Assembly (NCBI GenBank): GCA_022376925.1
Contig: JAIOJX010000006.1
Coordinates: 63,325,394 to 63,389,393, forward strand
Length of the DNA: 64,000 nucleotides
Direction of reading: 5' to 3'
Source of the DNA: Tragulus kanchil
Lineage: Eukaryota; Chordata; Mammalia; Artiodactyla; Tragulidae
Part shown: positions 11,111-23,500 of the stretch, piece after piece
Layout of the letters: every line of letters starts with the position of its first letter
Position numbering within the stretch: the first letter of the stretch is position 1
Notes under the pieces: generated by a model
Told to the model about the DNA's origin: nothing
What the model saw: the letters and a program-made list of their open reading frames with translations, nothing else
Databases searched by the model: none
Position numbers and translations under genes: made by a program

Positions 11111-12893
11111 GCACATAAAATGAAAGGGCAAAAGTTATGATACTGAAAATAAAGTTGCTTGTTTTATAACATTTAAAACAGAATATACTTTTCCATTGTT
11201 TATAAGGGACAGAGAAGCTATGTTGGAAAAAACGATTTGGGATCTTATTTATGTTTATCCTATAAAACTTCAGGAATTTATGGTCATTTTAAAGAACTAG
11301 AAAGATTTTTTCCCTCAAATGTCTGATGAAGAACTAGGACATTTATTCACTGAAACTACATCTCTATTGAATGCATGTTGACTTTGAAAGAGAGAAAAGA
11401 ATCATGAGCTTAGATTTTCTTACCCATCCAAGACACTTTTCTTAGAACGAGTTAACAAAAGAGCTGCTCAGGCAGGCTAGAGTTAGTAAATTTCTCCTGA
11501 ACCACCCTTGGAAGATTACATAAAGACGTACAATTGACTACTGACTCAAAATGGACAATTTCTGAATGCATATGTCAGGCTCTAAATATTTAACAGAGCT
11601 ATTTTTGCTCAGTTTGTTTGCAGTTTTCTAACTGAAAGGTGACTTGTCAGGTAACCTTATTAGTATGGGGTTATGCTCGGTCCATGTTGCTTCTCATACC
11701 TGTTTCCTTCTGCTTCTACTCTAATCATCATATGAGAAAAAGCACTTCTCAAGCAATATTTTGCATCCCACAACCAGATGGAAAACATCAATCCTAATCT
11801 CCGCTATTTGTCACAGCAGATTCCATTAGCTATTGATTTTATGCATGGTAGTATATACATGTCAATCCTAATCTCCTATTTGTCCTATACTCCCCTTCCC
11901 ACTGTGACCACAAGTCCATTCTCTATGTTTATATCTCCATTCCTGACCTAGGTTCATCTGTACATTTTTCTAGATTCCACACAAATATATTAATCTATAG
12001 TATTTGTTTTTCTCTTTCTGACTTATATCACTCTGCTTGACAGACTATAGGTCCATCCATATCTCTAGAAATGAGTCAGTTTGTTCCTTTTTATGGCTGA
12101 ATAATTTTCCATTGCATATATGTGTCACATCTTCTTCATCCATTCATCTGTCATTAGACATTTATGTTGTTTCCATCTATTGGCTACTGTAAATAGTGCT
12201 GCAATGAACATGTACCTCAGCACATAAAATGAAAGGGCAAAAGTTATGATACTGAAAATAAAGTTGCTTGTTTTATAACATTTAAAACAGAATATACTTT
12301 TCCATTGTTTATAAGGGACAGAGAAGCTATGTTGGAAAAAACGATTTGGGATCTTATTTATGTTTATCCTATAAAACTTCAGGAATTTATGGTCATTTTA
12401 AAGAACTAGAAAGATTTTTTCCCTCAAATGTCTGATGAAGAACTAGGACATTTATTCACTGAAACTACATCTCTATTGAATGCATGTTGACTTTGAAAGA
12501 GAGAAAAGAATCATGAGCTTAGATTTTCTTACCCATCCAAGACACTTTTCTTAGAACGAGTTAACAAAAGAGCTGCTCAGGCAGGCTAGAGTTAGTAAAT
12601 TTCTCCTGAACCACCCTTGGAAGATTACATAAAGACGTACAATTGACTACTGACTCAAAATGGACAATTTCTGAATGCATATGTCAGGCTCTAAATATTT
12701 AACAGAGCTATTTTTGCTCAGTTTGTTTGCAGTTTTCTAACTGAAAGGTGACTTGTCAGGTAACCTTATTAGTATGGGGTTATGCTCGGTCCATGTTGCT
12801 TCTCATACCTGTTTCCCTTCTGCTTCTACTCTAATCATCATATGAGAAAAAGCACTTCTCAAGCAATATTTTGCATCCCACAACCAGATGGAA
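10702..12893 (+). repeat. Direct duplication E (10702-11783 / 11813-12893)
   Basis: Offset about 1110. The join (11784-11812) holds 29 nt of filler that includes TCAATCCTAATCTCC, itself a displaced piece of 10754-10769. Confidence 0.95.
11111..11812. other. Intergenic, no recognised element
   Basis: AT-rich single-copy-type DNA (repeated at 12220-12893 by duplication E). No gene or repeat family recognised. Confidence 0.5.
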
Positions 12894-13551
12894 TACACCT
12901 CCTATTGGAGTACCACTGAAATTTTTGTTTTTGGTTTACACAATTAAAATATTAAACCAAGAATATTACAAAATTCCTTCCTTCCTTCTATAAAATCAGA
13001 GTTGTCTGGAGCCACATCAAGGCTGTTGTCATTGCCAAAGAATTTGAATGATGGATTTCAACACACTATTCTTATTGAGTGATCTGAGTCATTAGACTTG
13101 TATAAATGAAAAAGATAGTCACCCTATGTGCAGATATTATCTGTTCCCAACTCTCTTTTCTGCTCTAGGTCACATCCAACCAAAACGTTTAAATGTTTCT
13201 ATGGAAATTACACATAAAAATTAGCTTATATGATCTGATTTCAACAATGGAAAATATAGGTCTGTAAAAAACCCACAGCAGCATGTTTTATTCTATAATT
13301 CAGAAGAAATACATTGCCAGATTAGTACTTCTTTTTGGCTGATGACACTCAAATTCGTGGAAAAAAATAGATAAAATTTCATAAATTATCCATGAATCAG
13401 CATTATGTAAAACAGAATACACAAGTATTAAAAATCAGAAGTACTATAAAATACTAATCGTATTTGTCTCCTGGTAGCTTGACTATAAATAATTTGCTTT
13501 CCTCTACATTTCTGTATTTTAAATTTTCTATAGTAAAAATAAAACATTTGG
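12894..13551. other. Intergenic, no recognised element
   Basis: AT-rich; repeated at 14064-14721. No gene seen. Confidence 0.5.
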
Positions 13552-13690
13552 GGAATTACTTGGTAGGCTGGTGGTTAGTACCCTGCACTTTCACTCCTTA
13601 GGATCTAGGCTTAATTCCTTAGTTGCCTTATGGGAATTAAGATCCCACAAGCAGCATGGTATGTCAAAAAATAATAATAATAAATTATTT
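13552..13690 (+). mobile_element. CHR-type SINE, diverged
   Basis: Sense orientation: 'tggtaggctggtggttag', 'ggaattaagatcccacaagc', ending in an AATAATAATAATAAA tail. Duplicate at 14722-14860. Confidence 0.7.
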
Positions 13691-14721
13691 CAAAGATAAA
13701 ATAAAAGTAAAAAATTTTATTGAAATGTAAAAAAAAATTAATTGAATGTATTTTGTAGACACATGGTTTTCTGTCACCAGCAAAGTTAACTAAACACCTA
13801 CAATAAACTAAACATCTTAGTCACTAATGGCCTTCCATAAATAAGTTTCAACCTATATTTCCATAACTTTAGTTTTCATTTTTCATCATTCACACTATGT
13901 TTTATTTCTAACTGAAAGGTGACTTGTCAGGTAACCTTATTAGTATGGGGTTATGCTCGGTCCATGTTGCTTCTCATACCTGTTTCCTTCTGCTTCTACT
14001 CTAATCATCATATGAGAAAAAGCACTTCTCAAGCAATATTTTGCATCCCACAACCAGATGGAATACACCTCCTATTGGAGTACCACTGAAATTTTTGTTT
14101 TTGGTTTACACAATTAAAATATTAAACCAAGAATATTACAAAATTCCTTCCTTCCTTCTATAAAATCAGAGTTGTCTGGAGCCACATCAAGGCTGTTGTC
14201 ATTGCCAAAGAATTTGAATGATGGATTTCAACACACTATTCTTATTGAGTGATCTGAGTCATTAGACTTGTATAAATGAAAAAGATAGTCACCCTATGTG
14301 CAGATATTATCTGTTCCCAACTCTCTTTTCTGCTCTAGGTCACATCCAACCAAAACGTTTAAATGTTTCTATGGAAATTACACATAAAAATTAGCTTATA
14401 TGATCTGATTTCAACAATGGAAAATATAGGTCTGTAAAAAACCCACAGCAGCATGTTTTATTCTATAATTCAGAAGAAATACATTGCCAGATTAGTACTT
14501 CTTTTTGGCTGATGACACTCAAATTCGTGGAAAAAAATAGATAAAATTTCATAAATTATCCATGAATCAGCATTATGTAAAACAGAATACACAAGTATTA
14601 AAAATCAGAAGTACTATAAAATACTAATCGTATTTGTCTCCTGGTAGCTTGACTATAAATAATTTGCTTTCCTCTACATTTCTGTATTTTAAATTTTCTA
14701 TAGTAAAAATAAAACATTTGG

Positions 14722-14860
14722 GGAATTACTTGGTAGGCTGGTGGTTAGTACCCTGCACTTTCACTCCTTAGGATCTAGGCTTAATTCCTTAGTTGCCTTA
14801 TGGGAATTAAGATCCCACAAGCAGCATGGTATGTCAAAAAATAATAATAATAAATTATTT
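14722..14860 (+). mobile_element. CHR-type SINE, duplicate
   Basis: Second copy of 13552-13690 in duplication F. Confidence 0.7.
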
Positions 14861-15991
14861 CAAAGATAAAATAAAAGTAAAAAATTTTATTGAAATGTAA
14901 AAAAAAATTAATTGAATGTATTTTGTAGACACATGGTTTTCTGTCACCAGCAAAGTTAACTAAACACCTACAATAAACTAAACATCTTAGTCACTAATGG
15001 CCTTCCATAAATAAGTTTCAACCTATATTTCCATAACTTTAGTTTTCATTTTTCATCATTCACACTCACATGTTTTTTATTTCAATAAAAAGTTAATCCT
15101 TTGCCAGTTTTTTCGTAGAGACTCTGAACTTTCTTAACTTGTTTATCCTATTCCTGGATTTTCCTCTATGTCCAAATCATTTCAGTCTTCACTTATTTGT
15201 GGCTTTATATCAGGCTTTCTCTAAAGAAAATACCTTTCCTTCTTCCTAATTCCTATACTTCTTTCTTTACTTCTTAAGAAATTAGTTATGCAGAGATCAT
15301 CTCCTCTACTAGATTATTCTCTTTTTTCCTTCTTTCATTCCTTCATTCTGTTGTCTGTTTCATCCTTCCCAACTAATTTGGTAACTTTTTTCTATGTCTT
15401 TTTTAAAATATTGCTTCCAAATCTACAATCTAAATTTGTTTATTCTGAAACATTTAAACTCTGACACTTGAGAAACAAGTGAATAGCTAAAAGAATGATT
15501 ATATCAACTGTTGGTAGCAAGGATCGTGTGCTCTCTTGTCTGATTAGTCATGGAGAAACATGTTAAATAGGAAGACAAAAGTGAAAAGTTAACAGATAAG
15601 AGTGCTACTTGGATTAACTACAGTGCTACTGCCTACTTTTACATCAAAGTTTGAATCAGATTTAGGTATTTCAAATTAAAGGCCCAAAGAGTGAACTTTT
15701 CTTTCAGTTTTATTCCAGGTATTATTTTTTCTGTTACTGTGGAATTTAATAGTATAAACTGTAGCTGTGTATGTACAGCTTTGCATTTATTTAACTATTA
15801 CATTTGATTTTAAATACATTCTTCTTAAAATAAGACTGCATTTAAAAGTTGTACAGAATTCTGACTTTCTACCAAGTCAACCTACTTCTTTCAAACCCAC
15901 AAATGTAAATGGTCTAGGAAATTCCAGTCACTTTTTCTCCAGAATTAAAAAAAAAAATTTTTTTTTGGCCCTAGTTTTCTTCTTAGCAAGA

Positions 15992-16151
15992 CAGGAAGCA
16001 TTTCCTGGAGATTAATCACTCTTTTGACTTGCAAAATTGGAAAGGTTGAGAGAAATTAGTAAAGTAGGTTGTATCATCCTACTTTGGAATTGGAATTTTT
16101 GGAAATGGTCCTGCTGCCATTTGGATGAAAGCAATCATGAGTCAAGCTGTG
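15992..16151 (+). promoter_or_regulatory. Second copy of Ets palindrome and AP-1 block, no TATA
   Basis: Duplicate of the MMP3 promoter block lying 1179 nt upstream of the real one: Ets palindrome 15992-16008 and TGAGTCA 16138-16144. The copy breaks off at 16151, seven bases after AP-1, before the TATA box and exon 1. It is part of duplication G and probably an assembly artefact; if real it would be a doubled enhancer. Confidence 0.75.
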
Positions 16152-17170
16152 ATGTAAAAAATGATCTTAGTCACTAATGGCCTTCCATAAATAAGTTTCA
16201 ACCTATATTTCCATAACTTTAGTTTTCATTTTTCATCATTCACACTCACATGTTTTTTATTTCAATAAAAAGTTAATCCTTTGCCAGTTTTTTCGTAGAG
16301 ACTCTGAACTTTCTTAACTTGTTTATCCTATTCCTGGATTTTCCTCTATGTCCAAATCATTTCAGTCTTCACTTATTTGTGGCTTTATATCAGGCTTTCT
16401 CTAAAGAAAATACCTTTCCTTCTTCCTAATTCCTATACTTCTTTCTTTACTTCTTAAGAAATTAGTTATGCAGAGATCATCTCCTCTACTAGATTATTCT
16501 CTTTTTTCCTTCTTTCATTCCTTCATTCTGTTGTCTGTTTCATCCTTCCCAACTAATTTGGTAACTTTTTTCTATGTCTTTTTAAAATATTGCTTCCAAA
16601 TCTACAATCTAAATTTGTTTATTCTGAAACATTTAAACTCTGACACTTGAGAAACAAGTGAATAGCTAAAAGAATGATTATATCAACTGTTGGTAGCAAG
16701 GATCGTGTGCTCTCTTGTCTGATTAGTCATGGAGAAACATGTTAAATAGGAAGACAAAAGTGAAAAGTTAACAGATAAGAGTGCTACTTGGATTAACTAC
16801 AGTGCTACTGCCTACTTTTACATCAAAGTTTGAATCAGATTTAGGTATTTCAAATTAAAGGCCCAAAGAGTGAACTTTTCTTTCAGTTTTATTCCAGGTA
16901 TTATTTTTTCTGTTACTGTGGAATTTAATAGTATAAACTGTAGCTGTGTATGTACAGCTTTGCATTTATTTAACTATTACATTTGATTTTAAATACATTC
17001 TTCTTAAAATAAGACTGCATTTAAAAGTTGTACAGAATTCTGACTTTCTACCAAGTCAACCTACTTCTTTCAAACCCACAAATGTAAATGGTCTAGGAAA
17101 TTCCAGTCACTTTTTCTCCAGAATTAAAAAAAAAAATTTTTTTTTGGCCCTAGTTTTCTTCTTAGCAAGA

Positions 17171-17187
17171 CAGGAAGCATTTCCTGG
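17171..17187 (+). promoter_or_regulatory. MMP3: Palindromic Ets/PEA3 element
   Basis: CAGGAAGCATTTCCTGG: two inverted GGAA cores separated by four bases, the same palindrome known from the human stromelysin-1 promoter near -210. It is identical to the copy at 15992-16008. Confidence 0.8.
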
Positions 17188-17316
17188 AGATTAATCACTC
17201 TTTTGACTTGCAAAATTGGAAAGGTTGAGAGAAATTAGTAAAGTAGGTTGTATCATCCTACTTTGGAATTGGAATTTTTGGAAATGGTCCTGCTGCCATT
17301 TGGATGAAAGCAATCA

Positions 17317-17323
17317 TGAGTCA
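17317..17323 (+). promoter_or_regulatory. MMP3: AP-1 (TRE) site of MMP3 promoter
   Basis: Perfect TGAGTCA about 70 nt upstream of the inferred transcription start. It matches the position of the functional Fos/Jun site in human MMP3. Confidence 0.85.
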
Positions 17324-17356
17324 AGCTGTGGATGATCTAAACAAACACTGTTACCC

Positions 17357-17364
17357 TATAAAAA
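17357..17364 (+). promoter_or_regulatory. MMP3: TATA box of MMP3
   Basis: TATAAAAA, 82 nt before the ATG codon and 34 nt after AP-1. It lies just beyond the end of duplication G, so it exists once only. Confidence 0.85.
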
Positions 17365-17445
17365 CCGGTCTCCAGGCTGTGGACCTAGAAGATAAACAGA
17401 CAGCAAGGAATTAAGACAGCATAGAGCTGAAAAAAGTCAGTGAAA

Positions 17446-17550
17446 ATGAGGACTCTTCCGATTCTGCTGTTGCTATGTGTGGCAGTTTGCTCACCCTATC
17501 CATTGGACAGAACTGCAAGGGACGAGGAAGACAGCATGGAACTTGTTCAG
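17446..17550 (+). CDS. MMP3: MMP3 exon 1 (coding part)
   Basis: 35 codons. The ATG is the first one downstream of the TATA box after a 5' leader of about 55 nt. It opens a hydrophobic signal peptide ([17 protein letters not shown], predicted cleavage before Tyr18) followed by the acidic start of the propeptide. The exon ends on a codon boundary at CAG with donor GTAATT. Confidence 0.95.
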
Positions 17551-20500
17551 GTAATTAAGGGAGACAGCCTTCACACTCCCTGATAGCCAAGTGGGGAAAC
17601 CCTCTCCGCTTTCTATTTATAAAATTCAAACAGAATTGTTGGAACTTACCCTGTAGGAAACTCAAAAGCAGAGAGTTGTAGTGTTGTGCGTGGAAAAGAT
17701 CACAGTATCGTTCATCAGGCTTCTCTTTTCGTGTTGTGAGGAACAAAAGCCAGAGATATTAGGTATTTTCCTAAGATCAAAACCACCTTAGTAGCAGCAC
17801 TGCTTAAGACACATGAATAGCAAGTGGAGAGTGCATGAAATGTATCTTGTTTTGAAACTTCTGTAGGTATTTTAATCCAATATAAGTTTAGCTGGATATT
17901 TTTATTGCTGCTGTAATGTTTAGACACAGATTTGTCTGAGAGTTTTCTTAAGTCAGTTCTTCATGAGAAGCATTAAGTGGAAAATTGAATAAATGTAGCT
18001 GAAATACACAAATACATACAAGGAAGTTTGATTGTTTTCTTTATCTCCTTCCCTAGATACTTATCTTGATTTTCCAATTCATTGCAATTTTCATTGCTTT
18101 GGTAGTAAAATAAGCTGCAGAGATTAATCTGTTACAAAAATAAACAAAAGTGAGGGAGTCTGTAATTGAAGAATTAAATAAGACATTTACTTTGATTTTG
18201 GTAAAATAAAATGAGCAGTTGTGCAAATTTATTGTAAACCACTAAAACTCATAAGAATGACCTAGAAACTATGTGTTTCTATTAGCAATATCTAGAAAAC
18301 TATTACAACCTTCCAAAGGATGCAAAAAAGTTTTTTAGAAGAAAGGACAGTGGTCCAGTAGTCAAAAAAATTCAAGAGATGCAGAAGTTCTTGGGATTGA
18401 AGGTAACAGGAAAGCTGGACGCTGACACTCTAAAGGTGATACACAAGCCTCGATGTGGGATTCCTGATGTTGGTTATTACAGTACCTTTCCTGGTATGCC
18501 CAAGTGGAGGAAAACTCACCTAACTTACAGGTAATGGATCCAAAGAGATTTTGACATAATATTGAGATTTTATAAATTACTATCACAGGAAAAAGAGTAT
18601 CTTCAATTTTTTTCATACAGAATTGTGAATTATACACTGGATTTACCAAGAGATGCTGTTGATTCTGCCATTGAAAAAGCTCTGATGGTCTGGGAGGAGG
18701 TGACTCCACTTACATTCTCCAGGATCTATGAAGGAGAGGCTGATATAATGATCATTTTTGCAGTTAGAGGTAAAAATATCAAGGAGGAAAAAACCCACAG
18801 AAAATTTTATCTAGTGTTATTTCATTAGAAAAGATTCAAAGAGATCCTAATTACTGATCACTTTTAATAAAATAAAACTTTTTTCTCTCAGAACACGGGG
18901 ACTTTTTGCCTTTTGATGGGCCTGGAAAAGTTTTGGCTCATGCCTATCCACCTGGCTCAGGCTTTTATGGAGATGCTCACTTTGATGATGATGAACAATG
19001 GACAAAGGATACATCAGGTTAGTTACACATCTCTCAGAATGGTGGTGGTGTTGATTTTTGTTTTAACTTGGAGGAATCTTAATAACTAAGAATATTGAAG
19101 AAACAGGGTGTTAACGGATTTCCCAATGGGACAATTTGTCTAAGTTTTGTCTGAGGCTGGAGGTGGGATTAATTGGATATGAGTGGATACTTTGTCTCAA
19201 ACATTGATTTCAAGAATGAGCCTTGAAAAACACTTAGCTTTCCATTACATGTAACTGGTCAATTAATCAATTAACAATACAAAAAAAAACAAAAAACAAA
19301 ACAAAACAAAACAAAAGTGAAGGAGGTCAAAAAAGATATTGTGTGTGCTTTCAGGAACTTCTCCAGGGGATCTTCCCAACCCAGGAACAGAATCTTGTTC
19401 TCCTGCATTGCAGGCAGATTCTGTACGATCTGAGCCCCTGGGGAAGCCCCCAAAAGTATAATAGCTGACCAAATGAATCCAATACACAGCTGACCTGTGT
19501 AATGCACATGTATTTAAAGAATAAGTAACTATTATCTTTGATTTCTTAAATAGGGGTCAATTTATTCCTTGTTGCTGCCCATGAGCTTGGCCATTCCCTG
19601 GGTCTCCAGCACTCAAACAACAACGAAGCTTTGATGTACCCAGTCTACAATGCACACACAGACCTCACTCGGTTCCACCTTTCTCAAGATGATGTGGATG
19701 GCATTCAGTACCTGTATGGTGAGTGATGCTAGAAAAATTAGGTATTGTAGCTTTGCAATGATGGTCTTAAGAAAGCTTCAAATAAAGCACTTGTAATTTA
19801 ACTCAGTGTTTTGAGAATATGTGGAAAGCATACAATTTGAAAGAAGCTTCACTTTCCTTCTAATGTTTACATCCTCACATCTGTTTCCTTCAGGAGCTCC
19901 CCCAGTTTCTCCTAATGACCCTATAGTGCCCACAGAACCTGTGCCTCCAGAACATGGCACACCAGCTGCATGTGATCCTGCTTTGTCCTTTGATGCAATC
20001 AGCACCCTGAGGGGAGAAATCCTATTCTTTAAAGACAGGTCAGTTCAAAAAACTTTATTTTCTTCTCTATTCTTTTGATGAGTCAATACAATGCTTAGAG
20101 AGGGAAAACAAATAGAGACTTGATAGAGATTTTAAACATTTAAAAAATTTTTTGCTCTGAGACTTGAAATCATTTTGATGTTCCACTTTCCACATTTTCC
20201 TAAAATAGTCAAGTCCATTTTCAAAGACTTAGGATGATTAGATTTTATCCTATAATTGTCATCCCCAAATATTATTGTCGTGGTTAGTTTTCAAAAGTCA
20301 CAAGCAAAACTTTAGAATCCAAATTTTATCTTACTTTCTTTAAAAGTGATGCCAGGACACCATTACATTTAGTCAATTAATTTACTCACTGCTGGATAAA
20401 TATACACATGATAAAACTGCATAAGTGGAAAGAAAGTTAATAAAAAATTATTACATCATTGACTCCCTTCCTCAGTTCTCCCTATCTCCATCCATAGTGA

Positions 20501-23500
20501 TGAACTCTTAAATATCCTTTCAGAATTATTTCATGCATATATAAAAATATACTTACATGTACATATACATACACACACATTTGCCAATGCTTTTGAAAAT
20601 ATAAATGATGTATAATATATATATATATTGTTCTGCATGAATTGTATGTATTTAAAACTTGTAGTCAGCTGATTAATTTGCATTATACAATAACTTCCCT
20701 TTCACAGAAGACATTATTCTGGAATCCTGTCACAACAGGTCCAATGCAATCTTCTGGGGGAAAAAAGTAAACTTTTTCCTTAGTAGAAACATACCTGATT
20801 TCTTTCTGTCATCGACCCTAAAGGATGAGGGAATGGAAGAAGATGGGTGAGGTAGGATAGTTAAGAAAATATGCTAAAAGGTGAAAGACTTTTCAATTTT
20901 TATTTGTTTGTTTTGGGTTTTTTTATGGTTTTTTTTATTATTTTATATTTTAAAATTTTTACAGAGTTTTGTTGTTCACAGACATGTATGTTCCCAGATC
21001 AGTCATATGCATATTCCTGGTCCCCTCCCCGCTCTCAGCACCCTCCTCCCATCCCACCCATCCAGGCACCGAGCCCTTGTAGGAACTCCTATTCCCACAG
21101 CACAATGAAATAGCTATCTTTTCCACATATGACAGTATAGGTTTCCATGTTACTCCCTCTATGCCTCCCACACACTATTCATTCCCCACAATGTCCATAT
21201 GTCTATTCTCTGTCTGTTTTTCCATGGGTTCACTGTGTGTGTTATCATTACCCTTTTACTAGATTCCATATATATGTGTTAGTGTACTGTACTTGTCTTT
21301 CTCTTTTTGACTGACTTCACTTATTATGATAGTTTCTAGCTCCAATCACCTCATTAGGACTGATTCTTCTGCATTTCTTTTAATTTTTATTTTTTGTTAC
21401 ACGTGTTTCAGACATTTTTGGCGCAAATCTTTCAGGACACTTGAACCTGAGCAATAAATTAAAAAGTAAATTTACTCACTGCTGGATAAATATACACATG
21501 ATAAAACTGCATAAGTGGAAAGAAAGTTAATAAAAAATTATTACATCATTGACTCCCTTCCTCAGTTCTCCCTATCTCCATCCATAGTGATGAACTCTTA
21601 AATATCCTTTCAGAATTATTTCATGCATATATAAAAATATACTTACATGTACATATACATACACACACATTTGCCAATGCTTTTGAAAATATAAATGATG
21701 TATAATATATATATATATTGTTCTGCATGAATTGTATGTATTTAAAACTTGTAGTCAGCTGATTAATTTGCATTATACAATAACTTCCCTTTCACAGAAG
21801 ACATTATTCTGGAATCCTGTCACAACAGGTCCAATGCAATCTTCTGGGGGAAAAAAGTAAACTTTTTCCTTAGTAGAAACATACCTGATTTCTTTCTGTC
21901 ATCGACCCTAAAGGATGAGGGAATGGAAGAAGATGGGTGAGGTAGGATAGTTAAGAAAATATGCTAAAAGGTGAAAGACTTTTCAATTTTTATTTGTTTG
22001 TTTTGGGTTTTTTTATGGTTTTTTTTATTATTTTATATTTTAAAATTTTTACAGAGTTTTGTTGTTCACAGACATGTATGTTCCCAGATCAGTCATATGC
22101 ATATTCCTGGTCCCCTCCCCGCTCTCAGCACCCTCCTCCCATCCCACCCATCCAGGCACCGAGCCCTTGTAGGAACTCCTATTCCCACAGCACAATGAAA
22201 TAGCTATCTTTTCCACATATGACAGTATAGGTTTCCATGTTACTCCCTCTATGCCTCCCACACACTATTCATTCCCCACAATGTCCATATGTCTATTCTC
22301 TGTCTGTTTTTCCATGGGTTCACTGTGTGTGTTATCATTACCCTTTTACTAGATTCCATATATATGTGTTAGTGTACTGTACTTGTCTTTCTCTTTTTGA
22401 CTGACTTCACTTATTATGATAGTTTCTAGCTCCAATCACCTCATTAGGACTGATTCTTCTGCATTTCTTTTAATTTTTATTTTTTGTTACACGTGTTTCA
22501 GACATTTTTGGCGCAAATCTTTCAGGACACTTGAACCTGAGCTTCATTTGACCTCTTCATTTTGGCCGTCTCTTCCTTCAGGCATAGATGCTGCATATGA
22601 GGTCATTAGCAAAGACACTGTTTTCATTCTTAAAGGTAATTATTATATAATAAATAAAAAAGCCTCCCACTGGAAAATTGATTAAGATTTTAATTTTCTC
22701 TACTACAATGAAGTTTGTCTGCATTATTACTCAAAGGTAACAAGGAGATTACTGAGACTGGTATTATCTTATTTATATTTATGGAAGATGAAATGAACAC
22801 AGGAATAGAAATTGCCCAGAGTTGTAAATTCTCTCATTTGGTCTGTGTTTATTCATTCAACCTACAAATTTTTGTTTAATGTCTATTTTAAGCTGGTATC
22901 TAAATCTAAAATTCTGGCTTCTTTCTTACTATGAATATCAAGTTCCTAAGAAGCAGTTCTAAAATCAGACTTAATTACAATAGATTCAATGTGATTGTGA
23001 TTTTTTTCTCCATAAAATCAGGAAATCAGGTCTGGGCCATCAGAGGAAATGAGATGCAAGCAGGTTACCCAAGAGGCATCAATACCCTGGGTTTTCCTCC
23101 AGCAGTAAGGAAAATAGATGCAGCCTTTTATGATAAGGAAAAGAAGAAAACATACTTCTTTGTAGAGGACAAATACTGGAGGTAATATTTGATTGGGATT
23201 GCTTTGTATTATACTAATTAGGGAAATTATTTTCTTTCTCTAAGGAAATCCTTTGCCTTACTCTTAGACCTATGTACCTCACAGGAGAAATGGAAGGGTT
23301 TTAGACAGCTGTGGAGAAGCCCTTGTGTGTGTGCTCAGTCACTCAGTCATGTCCAACTCTTTGCGACCCCATGGACTGTAGCCCTCCAGGCTTCTCTGTC
23401 CATAGGATTCCCCAGGCAAGACTATTGGAGTGGGTTACCATTTCCTTCTCCAAAGGATCTTCCTAAGCTAGGGATCAAACCTGTGTCTCCTTCATTGGTA

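Larger units (their letters stand above)
12734..15066 (+). repeat. Direct duplication F (12734-13896 / 13905-15066)
   Basis: Offset 1170-1171. With E, about 155 nt occur three times (11627-11783, 12735-12893, 13906-14063). Confidence 0.95.
14982..17330 (+). repeat. Direct duplication G (14982-16151 / 16163-17330), doubles MMP3 promoter
   Basis: Offset 1179-1180. The first copy ends seven bases after the AP-1 site and is followed by 11 nt of filler. The remainder is AT- and CT-rich upstream DNA without a recognised element. Confidence 0.95.
17160..17445 (+). promoter_or_regulatory. MMP3: MMP3 proximal promoter and 5' UTR
   Basis: In order: palindromic Ets/PEA3 element 17171-17187, AP-1 site 17317-17323, TATA box 17357-17364, then a leader with GACAGCAAGG and GACAGCATAGAGCT that resembles the human MMP3 5' UTR. 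The transcription start is inferred near 17388-17392, about 30 nt after TATA. The architecture (AP-1 about 70 nt and an Ets palindrome about 210 nt upstream of the start) is that described for human stromelysin-1, which responds to IL-1, phorbol ester and growth factors. Confidence 0.85.
20039..22501 (+). other. MMP3: MMP3 intron 6, enlarged by duplication H
   Basis: The longest intron. It contains an antisense L1 fragment twice, short TA tracts (about 20618-20630 and 21708-21720), and the truncated exon 7 copy. Collapsing duplication H leaves about 1.37 kb. Confidence 0.8.
20379..22542 (+). repeat. Direct duplication H (20379-21452 / 21469-22542), within MMP3
   Basis: Offset 1090. Spans most of intron 6 and the first 41 nt of exon 7. 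Filler of 16 nt at the join. Confidence 0.95.

Noticed and set aside
18562..18828. 88-codon open frame overlapping MMP3 exon 3
   Set aside because: It is exon 3 read together with its flanking introns; the splice sites at 18620 and 18770 define the real exon.
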